Source: Prauserella endophytica
GTDB lineage: Bacteria > Actinomycetota > Actinomycetes > Mycobacteriales > Pseudonocardiaceae
DNA length: 64,000 bases
NCBI RefSeq assembly: GCF_005146945.1
Contig: NZ_SWMS01000006.1
Coordinates: forward strand, 124,001 to 188,000
Direction of reading: 5' to 3'
The first letter of the stretch is position 1. Every line of letters starts with the position of its first letter. Position numbers and translations under genes: made by a program. Positions 25,969 through 34,587 of the stretch are shown here, in pieces. Under the pieces are notes generated by a model, which searched no databases, was not told where the DNA came from, and saw nothing but the letters and a program-made list of their open reading frames with translations.

Positions 25969-27179
25969 GAGACCCCTTCCATCGCCAGGTCGAACAGGTC
26001 GGTGTCCTCGTCGCGCAGCACGGCAGGGTCGACCGGGGCCGCCTGCGCGATCAGTTCCTTTGCTGCCATCACGTCGGTGCCGCGCTCGGCGGCGAAGGCC
26101 GCCCTCGGTACCCCGGCGCGGAGGAAGAACGCGCAGAAGTCGAGCTCGGCGGGCGTGCCGCGCACGACGATCTCGTCGCAGCCCGCGGCGTGCCCAGCGA
26201 ACTGCAGGTTCACGCCGTACTGGTCCGACCAGCACCAGTGCGGGTCGGCGAAGACGGCCTGCCTGCCCAGCATCGTGTCGGCCACCACGGTCGCCAGCCT
26301 GTTCGCCGACTCGACGTGCTCGGCGCGGATGCGCTCACCGAAGAGCGGGTGGTCGTGGTTGGCGACGTCACCCGCCGCGTAGACGTTCGCCAGGCTCGTG
26401 CGGCCGGAGGGGTCGACGAGGATGCCGTTGTCCACGGCGACTCCCGACCGCTCGGCGATCTCCGTGGCGGGCACGATGCCGGCCGCGACCACCAGCGCGT
26501 CGGCTTCGAGGCGCTCGCCGCTCGCGGTCCGCACGCCGATGCCGTCGCGGCCCTCGGCGACCGACTCGACGGGGTCGCCCAGCCGCAGCCGCACCCCGTT
26601 CGCCCGGTGCAGCTCGGCGCACACGCCTCCCAGCTCGGCGCCCACCACGCGCAGCAGCGGCGCCTCGAGCGGGTCGAGCACGACGACGTCCGCGCCGCGC
26701 GCCCTCGCCGTGGCCGCCACCTCGGAGCCGAGGAACCCGGCTCCGGCGATCACGATCCTCGCACCGGGCCGGAGCCGTTCCCGCAGGCGGTCGGCGTCGG
26801 CCCGCGTGCGCAGGGTGTGCACGTGCTCGCCCGCGACACCGGGCAGCGTGCGCGGACTGCCGCCGGTGGCGATGAGCACGGCGTCGGCGGGCAGCCCGGT
26901 TCCGTCGGCGAGACGCACCAGCCCGGGCTCGACGGCGACCGCGCTCGTGCCGAGCCGCAGCCGCACGTCCTGCTCCTCGCACCACTGCTCGGTGAGCAGC
27001 CACAGCCCTTCCTCGACGGTGTTCTCCAGGTACTCCTTGGACAGCGGGGGCCGCTGGTACGGCCGGTCGAACTCGTCGCCGACGAGCTCGATCCGGCCGT
27101 CGAAGCCGCGCCTGCGCAGCGTTCGTGCGGCCACCGCGGCGGCCTGGCCCGCGCCTGCCACCACGACGGTTCTCAGCAC
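25965..27179 (-). CDS. FAD-dependent ferredoxin reductase
   Basis: A 404-residue pyridine-nucleotide-disulfide-type reductase resembling the reductases of Rieske and P450 systems. The FAD motif GAGQAAAVAA is near 8-17 and the NAD(P) motif IAGAGFLGSEVAA near 148-160. PYQRPPLSKEYL near 43-54 and VYAAGDVANHDHPLFGERIR near 280-299 are typical. GTG at 27179 has GAGGTAGCA upstream. Two bases separate it from the upstream Rieske gene. It presumably passes electrons from NAD(P)H to one or both Rieske proteins and on to the diiron oxidase. Confidence 0.92.
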   Translation of the reverse strand: MLRTVVVAGAGQAAAVAARTLRRRGFDGRIELVGDEFDRPYQRPPLSKEYLENTVEEGLWLLTEQWCEEQDVRLRLGTSAVAVEPGLVRLADGTGLPADAVLIATGGSPRTLPGVAGEHVHTLRTRADADRLRERLRPGARIVIAGAGFLGSEVAATARARGADVVVLDPLEAPLLRVVGAELGGVCAELHRANGVRLRLGDPVESVAEGRDGIGVRTASGERLEADALVVAAGIVPATEIAERSGVAVDNGILVDPSGRTSLANVYAAGDVANHDHPLFGERIRAEHVESANRLATVVADTMLGRQAVFADPHWCWSDQYGVNLQFAGHAAGCDEIVVRGTPAELDFCAFFLRAGVPRAAFAAERGTDVMAAKELIAQAAPVDPAVLRDEDTDLFDLAMEGVS

Positions 27180-27181
27180 TG

Positions 27182-27526
27182 CTACCTCGATTCCACGGGA
27201 ATTCGCTGACGCTGCACCAGGTTCACGTACACCCGGCCGTCGGTGACGCGGACGTCGTACGTGGGCTGGCACAGCTCCTGGTCCTCGGCCCTGCCCGTCG
27301 CCGGGTCGAACTTCCACTGGTGCCCAGGGCACACCACCCGGCCGTGCAGCACCGTGCCCTTGCTCAGCGAGCGCTGCTTGTGCACGCACACGTCGTGCAG
27401 GGCGTAGACCTCACCGTCCACAAGGAACAGCGCGATGCTCTCGCCGTCGGCGACGACGAGCTTCTTCTTGCGCCGCATCAGTTCGCTCAGGTCGGTGAGA
27501 TACACCCACCGCTCACCGGCGGCCAT
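27182..27526 (-). CDS. Rieske [2Fe-2S] ferredoxin 1
   Basis: A 114-residue Rieske ferredoxin. Cluster ligands are CVH near 47-49 and CPGH near 65-68 (CxH...CxxH). The CVHKQRSLSKG and PGHQWKFDPATG segments resemble small dioxygenase ferredoxins. It starts three bases after the oxidase stop and ends two bases before the reductase start, as expected for a dedicated oxidase-ferredoxin-reductase chain. Confidence 0.92.
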   Translation of the reverse strand: MAAGERWVYLTDLSELMRRKKKLVVADGESIALFLVDGEVYALHDVCVHKQRSLSKGTVLHGRVVCPGHQWKFDPATGRAEDQELCQPTYDVRVTDGRVYVNLVQRQRIPVESR

Positions 27527-27529
27527 CGG

Positions 27530-28243
27530 TCAGGCCGCGACGAGGTCGGGCGCGACGTAGGTGTCGTAGAGCGACTTCGTGTACGCGAACCGCATCTCCG
27601 CACCCCACCGCACGAACCGCAGGCACCGCTGTTGCAGCTGCGGTGTGTCGGCGTGGTCGAGCACGATCTGGAACCCGCGCTCGCCGTGCACCTCGTCGGA
27701 GGTGATGTGCAGGTCGAAGAACTCGATCTCGTCCTCGGTGAAGCCGTAGACCTCGCGCAGCGGGACGATCTGCTTCTTGTAGATGCTCGGCACCTGCGAT
27801 TCCAGCCCCACCACGAGCGCGGCCGTGGCGACGGCGAAGTGCTCCCGCATGGACACGGTGTAGCACCAGGCCTGCAGCCCACGGGTCACCGCGTTCATGT
27901 TGTCCGGGTTCTCGATGCGCTCGCGCGTGGTGCCGCACGACTCGGCGAACCGGATCAGCAGGTCTGTGTGCCGGATGTCGGCGAGCTCCTCCTCGTACAT
28001 GTTCTGCAGGAGGAAGTCCTTCGCGCCCGTGCACGAGTCCGGGGTGTTGCCGTAGATGTAGCCGAGGTAGTCGGCGAACGGTCCGACGTAGTGGTAGTGG
28101 TTCTCAGCCCAGCGCGCGAAGTGGTGCCGTTCGAGCCTGCCCTCCGCCCAGGCCGTGCTGAACGACGCGTTCTTGGCCTCGCGGCCCTTGATGGCGTCCT
28201 CGAGTGCGGCCCGGAACTCCGCGTGCGATAGCAGTTCGGTCAT
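27530..28243 (-). CDS. Heme-oxygenase-like diiron oxidase (CADD/PqqC-like)
   Basis: A 237-residue all-helical protein of the TenA/PqqC/heme-oxygenase-like fold. The full metal-ligand set of the CADD-type oxidases can be read: Glu85 and His92 (EELADIRH, seven apart), Glu148 (GLESQVPSIY), then His179, Asp183 and His186 (HITSDEVH). This argues for a dinuclear iron or iron/manganese oxidase rather than a thiaminase or a structural relative. ATG at 28243 follows AAGGTGATC. It is the first gene of the seven-gene operon and probably the enzyme that oxygenates the substrate. The substrate is unknown; related enzymes act on fatty acids, amino acids and amines. Confidence 0.82.
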   Translation of the reverse strand: MTELLSHAEFRAALEDAIKGREAKNASFSTAWAEGRLERHHFARWAENHYHYVGPFADYLGYIYGNTPDSCTGAKDFLLQNMYEEELADIRHTDLLIRFAESCGTTRERIENPDNMNAVTRGLQAWCYTVSMREHFAVATAALVVGLESQVPSIYKKQIVPLREVYGFTEDEIEFFDLHITSDEVHGERGFQIVLDHADTPQLQQRCLRFVRWGAEMRFAYTKSLYDTYVAPDLVAA

Positions 28244-28320
28244 GTGATCACCTTCTGGCCGTAGGTCTGCTGTCGTCACCGAAGCTACGGAGCGGCGGGC
28301 ACCACGCTCCATGGACACAG

Positions 28321-28350
28321 TGCACACGAGTGCGGCTCATTCCGTGTGCA
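28321..28350. promoter_or_regulatory. Inverted repeat before the oxidase operon
   Basis: TGCACACG at 28321-28328 and CGTGTGCA at 28343-28350 are perfect 8-bp arms with a 14-nt spacer. The repeat lies about 80 nt upstream of the oxidase start, in the 132-nt gap behind PucR 2. The spacing puts both arms on one DNA face, which suits a dimeric regulator. Best guess is the PucR 2 operator. Confidence 0.45.
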
Positions 28351-28375
28351 GGATGAGGGATGCCGGACCAAGGAC

Positions 28376-29596
28376 TCAGTGCTGCCTGCGCGCCATGAGC
28401 CCCAGCGCGAGCAGCAGTCGGTCGCGAGGCTCGGCGACCTTGCGCCCGGTGGCCGACTCGATGCGCTGGAGCCGGTAGATCACCGTGTTGCGGTGGCAGT
28501 ACAGGCGCTGCGCGGCGTGCGTGGGAGAGCCGCCGCTGTCGATCATCGCCTCCAGTGTCTTGAACATCGTTTCCCGCTCCGGCTCCGGCAGGTCGAGCAG
28601 GCCGCCGAAGGCCACCTGCTGCAACCGGGGGGTGAGGTGCGGGTTGCCGACGAGCAGCGCCTCCGGAAGCCGGTCGTCGAGGAACGCGACGCCGGGCTCG
28701 CGCAGGGTGCGCGCCGCGGTCTGGGCGAGTGTGTAGGCGTCGGCGACCTCGGCGAGCCGGTGCACCACCGGTGAGGCGCCCGCCCGGCCCGCCACCGCGG
28801 GGCCGAGCGCGTCGAGCACGGCGGCGGGGGAGCGGTCGCCCAGCGCGACCAGGCCCACGATGTCGGAGGGCCGCACGTGCCACGACGAGACGATCCCGTG
28901 TGCCGCCAGCACGTCGCGGGGCGAGCGCAGCGGGTCGTCCCGCGGGGAGTCCACCGGGGCGACGACGCACAGCATCGGCCCGCTCGTGGGCAGTCCCAGC
29001 GCGGTCGCGGCCTCCTCGGCGAGCGCCGGGTCGCCACCGCGGCCCTCCAGCAGCGCGTTGAGGAACGCGTGCCGCCTGCTCAGCTCCTGGCTGCGCAGCC
29101 GCGCCTCCTCGAGCCGGTAGGCGTCGACGAGCGCCGACGAGCTGGAGTCGATCACGCGCCACACGTACCCGGCCGCGTCGAGCAGCGCGTGGTCGTAGTA
29201 CCCGGCGAACCGTTCCCGGGAGGTCTGCAGCAGTCCCTCCCAGATGACGCGGCCCCCGAGCCGGTAGGCGCGCAGCACCGCCTCCAGCGGCACGTTCTGC
29301 CGGGCGCGCAGGCGGCCGGTCTCTCGGGAGGTGTCCTGCGGGTCCTCGCCCGTGGGCACGTTGCCGCCCAGCGACTGCAGGCCACGTTCGATGTTGCCGC
29401 GCAGGTTCTCCCGCAGCTCGTCGGGGGCCGCGATGCCGAGCTGCGCGTAGGCAGGCTCGCGTTGCAGCACGATGATCGTCAGCCGGTCCGCGAGCGCCTC
29501 GAGGTTGTCGAGCAGCACGCGGCTCAGTTTGTGCAGCGCGTCCTTCGCGGGTTCGGGGCAGTCGAGCGCTCCGGTGCCCTCGGCCGACGATCTCAT
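28376..29596 (-). CDS. PucR-family transcriptional regulator 2
   Basis: A 406-residue regulator with an N-terminal helical sensory region (about 15-170: LSRVLLDNLEALADRL and LEAVLRAYRLGGRVIWEG), a middle GGDEF-like part and a C-terminal PucR helix-turn-helix. The latter reads GGSPTHAAQRLYCHRNTVIYRLQRIE near 356-381. ATG at 29596 follows CAAGGTCGG; the frame is open further upstream but without a binding site. It sits between the oxidase operon, in the same direction, and the divergent liv-type importer. Distinct inverted repeats flank it on both sides. It is therefore the likely common regulator of uptake and catabolism. Confidence 0.88.
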   Translation of the reverse strand: MRSSAEGTGALDCPEPAKDALHKLSRVLLDNLEALADRLTIIVLQREPAYAQLGIAAPDELRENLRGNIERGLQSLGGNVPTGEDPQDTSRETGRLRARQNVPLEAVLRAYRLGGRVIWEGLLQTSRERFAGYYDHALLDAAGYVWRVIDSSSSALVDAYRLEEARLRSQELSRRHAFLNALLEGRGGDPALAEEAATALGLPTSGPMLCVVAPVDSPRDDPLRSPRDVLAAHGIVSSWHVRPSDIVGLVALGDRSPAAVLDALGPAVAGRAGASPVVHRLAEVADAYTLAQTAARTLREPGVAFLDDRLPEALLVGNPHLTPRLQQVAFGGLLDLPEPERETMFKTLEAMIDSGGSPTHAAQRLYCHRNTVIYRLQRIESATGRKVAEPRDRLLLALGLMARRQH

Positions 29597-29674
29597 TCGC
29601 CGACCTTGGCACGGACCGCGGCACGAGGTCCAGCCGTTCCGGGCGGACAGCCCATAAATCGGACACATCTTTGG

Positions 29675-29708
29675 GCGCGGCGCCTATGGCCGCGATTGGG
29701 CGCCGCGC
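29675..29708. promoter_or_regulatory. Inverted repeat before the liv-type operon
   Basis: GCGCGGCGCC at 29675-29684 and GGCGCCGCGC at 29699-29708 are perfect 10-bp arms with a 14-nt spacer, in the divergent gap between PucR 2 and livG. The spacer length equals that of the repeat at 28321-28350, though the arm sequences differ. It is a candidate operator. Confidence 0.4.
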
Positions 29709-29754
29709 ATCACCCTTAGGACCCTCGAAACCCCAACGGTGGGAGGCGCGAGTC

Positions 29755-30576
29755 GTGACGTTGCCGGAAACATCCGAGACGAGGTTGCCCAGCGCCCGGT
29801 CCGACCCGGCACCACTGTTCGCCGCCGACGGCGTCACCGTGCGGTTCGGCGGGCTCGTCGCGCTCGACGACGTGTCGCTCGCCGCGCAGCCGCACGAGGT
29901 GCACGGCGTGATCGGGCCGAACGGCGCGGGCAAGACCACGTTCTTCAACGTCTGCTGCGGGTTCGTCAGGCCCGACACCGGAACCCTGTGGTGGCGGGGC
30001 GAACCGGTGCCCGCGCTGCGGCCGGCGCAGCTGGCCGGGATGGGCATCGCGCGCACGCTGCAGGGGCTCGGGCTGTTCGCGGGCCTCACCGTGGCGGAGA
30101 ACGTGATGGTGGGCGCGGATCGCTTCCGCCGCACGGGTTTCGCCTCGGCGCTGTTCGCGCTGCCCCGTGCGGGGGCCGATGAGCGGCGGCTGCGGGAGCG
30201 CGCGGCCGCGGCGATGCGCGAGGTTGGTGTGGAGGACTACGCGGCCCGCCATCCGGGCAGCCTGCCCTACCCCGTGCGCAAGCGTGTCGCGCTCGCGCGG
30301 GCACTGGCCGCCGATCCCGAGCTGCTGCTGCTCGACGAGCCGGCGAGCGGGCTCGGCGCCGACGACATGGCCGAGCTCGGCGAGCTCGTGCGCGCGCTGA
30401 CCGAGCGGATGACGGTGATCCTCGTCGACCACCACATGGACCTCGTCATGTCCGTCTGCGACCGGATCACCGTGCTCGACTTCGGCCGGGTCGTGGCCGA
30501 GGGCAGCCCCGCGCAGGTTCGCGACGACCCCGCGGTGATCGACGCCTACCTCGGCGAGGAGGCCCGGCATGGCTGA
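29755..30576 (+). CDS. livG: LivG-like ABC transporter ATP-binding protein
   Basis: A 273-residue ATPase of branched-chain amino-acid/amide-type importers. Walker A GPNGAGKTT is near 58-66, and Walker B LLLLDEPASG near 197-206. The signature between them is degenerate: LPYPVRKRVALARALA replaces the normal LSYGxQRR form. GTG at 29755 has GGGAGGCG upstream; the frame extends further upstream without a site. It overlaps livF by eight bases. First gene of a five-gene importer operon divergent from PucR 2. Confidence 0.9.
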   Translation: MTLPETSETRLPSARSDPAPLFAADGVTVRFGGLVALDDVSLAAQPHEVHGVIGPNGAGKTTFFNVCCGFVRPDTGTLWWRGEPVPALRPAQLAGMGIARTLQGLGLFAGLTVAENVMVGADRFRRTGFASALFALPRAGADERRLRERAAAAMREVGVEDYAARHPGSLPYPVRKRVALARALAADPELLLLDEPASGLGADDMAELGELVRALTERMTVILVDHHMDLVMSVCDRITVLDFGRVVAEGSPAQVRDDPAVIDAYLGEEARHG

Positions 30577-31303
30577 GCCCCGCGGCACGCTGGACATCAG
30601 GGGACTCTCCGCCCGCTACGGCCCGGTGACCGCGCTCGACGCCGTCGACATCACCGCCTCGCCGGGGCGGGTCACGGCGGTGCTCGGCGCGAACGGGGCG
30701 GGCAAGACCACGTTGCTGCGCACGATCTCCGGCCTCGTCAAGGGCGCCGACGGCAGCGTGCTCCTCGGCGGGCGCGACCTCACCGGCGCGTCGGCGGAGA
30801 CCATCGCGCGCGCCGGGATCGCGCACGTGCCCGAGGGCCGCGGCGTGATCACCGAGCTCACCGTCGAGGAGAACCTGCGACTCGGCGAGCTGCTCGGTAC
30901 CGCGCGCAGGGGGAAGGGCGGCAGGGAGCACCGGCTCGACACGGTGTACGAGATGTTCCCCGCGCTGGAACAGCGGCGGCGCAGGGAGGCCAACTCGCTC
31001 TCCGGCGGTGAGCGGCAGATGCTCGTGATCGGCCGGGCGCTGCTGTCCGCGCCCGAAGTGCTGCTGCTGGACGAGCCGTCGCTCGGTCTGGCGCCCCGGA
31101 TCGTGGCGCAGCTCTTCGCGCTCATCCGTGATCTCGTCGACCGCGAGGGGATCACGGTGCTGCTGGTCGAGCAGAACGCGCGCAGCGCCCTGTCCATCGC
31201 CGACACCGGCTTCGTGCTCAACCTCGGCCGCGTCGTGGCGGCGGCCGACGCGGCCTCCCTCGCCGGCGACGCCGACCTCCGCCACGCCTACCTCGGGTTC
31301 TAG
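30569..31303 (+). CDS. livF: LivF-like ABC transporter ATP-binding protein
   Basis: A 244-residue ATPase, partner of the preceding LivG-like protein. Walker A GANGAGKTT is near 39-47, the signature NSLSGGERQMLVIGRAL near 145-161 is intact, and Walker B is LLLDEPSLGL. The last residues before the stop (HAYLGF) are typical of LivF. ATG at 30569 lies inside the livG end. Confidence 0.93.
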   Translation: MAEPRGTLDIRGLSARYGPVTALDAVDITASPGRVTAVLGANGAGKTTLLRTISGLVKGADGSVLLGGRDLTGASAETIARAGIAHVPEGRGVITELTVEENLRLGELLGTARRGKGGREHRLDTVYEMFPALEQRRRREANSLSGGERQMLVIGRALLSAPEVLLLDEPSLGLAPRIVAQLFALIRDLVDREGITVLLVEQNARSALSIADTGFVLNLGRVVAAADAASLAGDADLRHAYLGF

Positions 31304-31331
31304 CCGTCTGGCAGGGAGGACGACGCAGACC

Positions 31332-32210
31332 ATGCAGCAGTTCGTCAACATCACGCTGAACGGGCTCAGCCAGGGGGCCATCTACGCGGCCTTCGCGCTG
31401 GCGCTCGTGCTCATCTGGCGGGCGACCAGGATCATCAACTTCGCGCAGGGCGCGATGGCCATGTTCACCACCTACCTCGCGCTGACCCTCATCGAGAGCG
31501 GGCAGTCCTACTGGGTCGGCTTCGCCGCGGCGCTCGTGGCCGGGCTGGTGCTCGGCGCGCTCGTGGAGCGGATCGTGATGCGGCCCGTGGAGGGCGGTCC
31601 CGAGCTGAACGCGGTGATCGTGACGCTCGGCCTGTTCGTCGCGTTCCAGGCGCTCGCGGCGATCCTGTTCGGCGCGACGTTCCAGTCGTTCCCCGCGCCG
31701 TTCGGGCTGCGCGGGTTCACCGTCGGGGAGTTCACGATCGCGTTCACGCCGTTCAGCGTCTTCGTCATCGGCTCGGTGCTGGTGGTGATGCTCGCGCTCA
31801 CCGCGCTGTTCCGGTTCACCGACCTCGGCCTGCGCATGCGCGCGTCGGCGTTCAGCCAGGAGGTGTCGCGGCTACTCGGAGTGCGCGTCGGCCGGATGCT
31901 CACGCTCGGCTGGGCGTTCGCCGCCGTCGTCGGCTCGCTCGCCGGGCTGCTCATCGCGGGCGGCAACCTGGTGCATCCCGCGTACATGGACGCGGTGATC
32001 GTGTACGGCTTCGTCGCCGCCGTGCTCGGCGGGCTGGAGAGCCCCGGGGGTGCCGTGGCGGGCGGGCTGATCACCGGGCTAGCACTGTCCTATGTGAGCG
32101 GTTACCTCGGCAGCGAGCTGGTGACGCTCGCGGCGCTGGGCATCCTCGTGGCGGTGCTGCTGGTACGCCCGCGCGGGCTGTTCAGCCGCGTCGCGGAGAG
32201 GAGGGTCTGA
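31332..32210 (+). CDS. livH: LivH-like ABC transporter permease
   Basis: A 292-residue inner-membrane permease with about eight hydrophobic segments. QGAIYAAFALALVLIWRATR near the N-terminus and AVLGGLESPGGAVAGGLITGL near 232-252 are LivH signatures. ATG at 31332 lies 28 nt after livF, with GGGAGGACGACGCAGACC upstream. It shares one base with livM (TGATG). Confidence 0.93.
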   Translation: MQQFVNITLNGLSQGAIYAAFALALVLIWRATRIINFAQGAMAMFTTYLALTLIESGQSYWVGFAAALVAGLVLGALVERIVMRPVEGGPELNAVIVTLGLFVAFQALAAILFGATFQSFPAPFGLRGFTVGEFTIAFTPFSVFVIGSVLVVMLALTALFRFTDLGLRMRASAFSQEVSRLLGVRVGRMLTLGWAFAAVVGSLAGLLIAGGNLVHPAYMDAVIVYGFVAAVLGGLESPGGAVAGGLITGLALSYVSGYLGSELVTLAALGILVAVLLVRPRGLFSRVAERRV

Positions 32211-33259
32211 TGCGTGCCGTCCTGCGTCGTCTCGTGCCCCGGTCGTTGCTGCTGCGCAACCTGCTGGGCGTGGTGGCCGGGCTCGTCGTCGTGGTGCTCG
32301 TGCTGGAGACCACGAGCCCGTTCCGGAACTCGCAGTTCGCCACGATGTCCTACTACGCCATCGCGGCGGCCGGCCTGACCGTCCTCACCGGACTCAACGG
32401 GCAGATCTCGCTCGGCCACGGCGCGCTGATGGCCGTCGGCGCCTACACCACCGCCCTGCTGCTGGAGGGCGGCTCCGTGCCGTTCCCGCTCGCGATGCTC
32501 GCGGCGGCCGCGGTGACGGCGGTGGCCGGTGTCGTCGTGGGCGCGGCGGCCGCCCGCCTGCACGGGCCGTACCTCGCCGGTGCGACGCTCGCGCTCGCCG
32601 TGGGAGTGCCGGGCCTGGCGATCTACTTCGACGGCCTGCTCGGTGGTGAGCAGGGACTGAGCGTGCGCTCGCCGCGCCCGCCCGACTGGTTCGCCGACGC
32701 GCACTACTTCCTCACCGCGGGCGAGCTCGGTGGCGCCAAGTACCTCGCGTATGTCGGCTGGATCACGCTGCTCGTGGTGGTGCTCCTGCTGGCGAACCTG
32801 ATGGCGGGCCGGTACGGGCGGGTGTGGCGGGCGGTGCGCGACGACGAGGTGGCCGCCGAGCTCGCCGGCATGCGGCTCGGCGGGCTGAGGATCCTCGCGT
32901 TCGTGGTGAGCGCCGCGTGCGCGGGTCTCGCGGGCTCGGTGCTCGCGATGGTGGTGCGGCTCGCCGCGCCGAGCGGGTTCACGATCGTGCTCTCGCTGTC
33001 GCTGCTGACCGCCGTGGTGGTGGGCGGGCTCGGCAGCCTCACGGGCGCGTTGCTGGGCAGTGCGCTGCTGGTGTTCCTGCCGCCGGCCGTGACGAACCTG
33101 GGCACCGGTGCGGGCCTGACCGGCGTGCAGGCGGCGCAGCTCGCGCCGTTGGTCTACGGCGTGGTGCTCGTGGTGGTGATGCTGCTCGCTCCCGGCGGGG
33201 TGATGGGACTGCTCCGCCGGCTCTGGCGTCGGGGAATCAACCAAGGAGGAAGCACATGA
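32210..33259 (+). CDS. livM: LivM-like ABC transporter permease
   Basis: A 349-residue permease with nine to ten hydrophobic segments. LTVLTGLNGQISLGHGALMAVGAY near 55-78 and the GRVWRAVRDDEVAAELAGM coupling loop near 200-218 mark it as LivM-like. The C-terminal tail is basic (LLRRLWRRG). It overlaps the lipoprotein start by four bases. Confidence 0.93.
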   Translation: MRAVLRRLVPRSLLLRNLLGVVAGLVVVVLVLETTSPFRNSQFATMSYYAIAAAGLTVLTGLNGQISLGHGALMAVGAYTTALLLEGGSVPFPLAMLAAAAVTAVAGVVVGAAAARLHGPYLAGATLALAVGVPGLAIYFDGLLGGEQGLSVRSPRPPDWFADAHYFLTAGELGGAKYLAYVGWITLLVVVLLLANLMAGRYGRVWRAVRDDEVAAELAGMRLGGLRILAFVVSAACAGLAGSVLAMVVRLAAPSGFTIVLSLSLLTAVVVGGLGSLTGALLGSALLVFLPPAVTNLGTGAGLTGVQAAQLAPLVYGVVLVVVMLLAPGGVMGLLRRLWRRGINQGGST

Positions 33260-34587
33260 GGCGACCGGGACATCGCGGTCTCGCGATCGGGGCCCTGGCG
33301 ACGATCGCGGCGCTGCTGATCTCGTCGTGCGGCGCGGGCGGACGACCGGAGGACGGTGAGGGCGGTGGCGCCTCCGACGTGGGGGTGACCGCGGAGAGCG
33401 TCAAGGTCGGCGCGCACTTCCCGCTGACCGGCGTCGCCGCGCCGGGCTACAGCGAGATCCCCACCGGGACGAAGGCGTACTTCGACTACGTCAACGCCAA
33501 TGGGGGCGTGCACGGGCGCACGATCGACTACGTCTACCGCGACGACGCGTACAACCCGACCAACACGAGCCAGGTCGTGAACGAGCTGGTGCTGCAGGAC
33601 GAGATCTTCGCGATGGTCGGCGGGCTCGGCACCCCGACCCACAGCGCGGTGCTCGACTTCCTCAACGGCGAAGGGGTGCCGGACCTGTTCGTGTCGTCCG
33701 GCTCCCTGCTGTGGAACCAGCCGGGGAAGAACCCGCAGACGTTCGGCTGGCAGCCCGACTACGAGGTCGAGGGCAAGATCATCGGCCAGTACGTCAAGCA
33801 GCACATGCCGGACGCGAAGGTGGGGCTGTTCCTGCAGGACGACGACTTCGGCGATGACGGCGAGAAGGGCGCGCGGGCCTACATCGGCGACCAGATCGTG
33901 GCGGCGGAGCGGTACGCGCCCGGCAACACCGACGTGGCGCCGCAGATCGCCGCGCTGCAGGCGGCCGGCGCCGACGTCGTGATCGGCTTCAACGTGCCGT
34001 CCTACACGGCCTTGAGCCAGCTGACGGCGATGCGGCTCAACTACCGTCCACAGTGGATCTACAGTAACGTCGGCTCCGACCCGGCGCTGGTCGGGTCCCT
34101 GCTGAGCCGGTTCTCCGAGGGCAAGGTGACCGACGCGGCGATGCTGGACGGCGCGATCACCACGGAGTACCTGCCGGGCGTGGACGCACCGGAGAACCCG
34201 TGGACGAGGCTGTGGCAGAAGGTGTGGGACGCCCACGGCGGCAGGGGCGAGCTGACCAACTACCGGATCTACGGCATGTCGCAGGCGTACACCTTCGTGC
34301 AGGCGTTGCAGGCGGCGGGCCCGGAGCCGACGCGGGAGGGGATCGTGCGGGCACTCGAGGAGATCGGCGGCGAGCTGCGTGGTCCGGCCTTCGTGCCGTA
34401 CCGGTACTCGGCCGACTCGCACGCCGGCCTAGCCGGTGTGAAGGTGGTCCGCATCGAGGGCGACGCCACGGAGGACCTCAGCCAGGTGCTGGTTACCGGC
34501 AACGGCGACACCGAGATCACGGAGTACACCGAGCAGCACGCCGGCCCTCCGCAGAACGGCATCCCGAACGTCCAGCCGGCGAGCTGA
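33256..34587 (+). CDS. Liv-type substrate-binding lipoprotein
   Basis: A 443-residue periplasmic-binding-protein-like lipoprotein. The signal peptide ends in a lipobox (LLISSCG, Cys at about 25) and is followed by a Gly/Glu-rich linker and a type I binding fold. VKVGAHFPLTGVAAPG near 49-64 and VYRDDAYNPTNTSQVVNELV near 94-113 resemble LivK/AmiC-type receptors. ATG at 33256 follows GGAGGAAGC. The ligand is unknown; given the neighbouring operon it may be the substrate of the diiron oxidase pathway (inference). Repeat array B begins directly after its stop. Confidence 0.92.
   Translation: MRRPGHRGLAIGALATIAALLISSCGAGGRPEDGEGGGASDVGVTAESVKVGAHFPLTGVAAPGYSEIPTGTKAYFDYVNANGGVHGRTIDYVYRDDAYNPTNTSQVVNELVLQDEIFAMVGGLGTPTHSAVLDFLNGEGVPDLFVSSGSLLWNQPGKNPQTFGWQPDYEVEGKIIGQYVKQHMPDAKVGLFLQDDDFGDDGEKGARAYIGDQIVAAERYAPGNTDVAPQIAALQAAGADVVIGFNVPSYTALSQLTAMRLNYRPQWIYSNVGSDPALVGSLLSRFSEGKVTDAAMLDGAITTEYLPGVDAPENPWTRLWQKVWDAHGGRGELTNYRIYGMSQAYTFVQALQAAGPEPTREGIVRALEEIGGELRGPAFVPYRYSADSHAGLAGVKVVRIEGDATEDLSQVLVTGNGDTEITEYTEQHAGPPQNGIPNVQPAS

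Noticed and set aside
29755-34587. Firm assignment of the liv-type importer to branched-chain amino acids
   Set aside because: The receptor family covers many ligands (amides, urea, aromatic acids). The gene context points to a special substrate instead.
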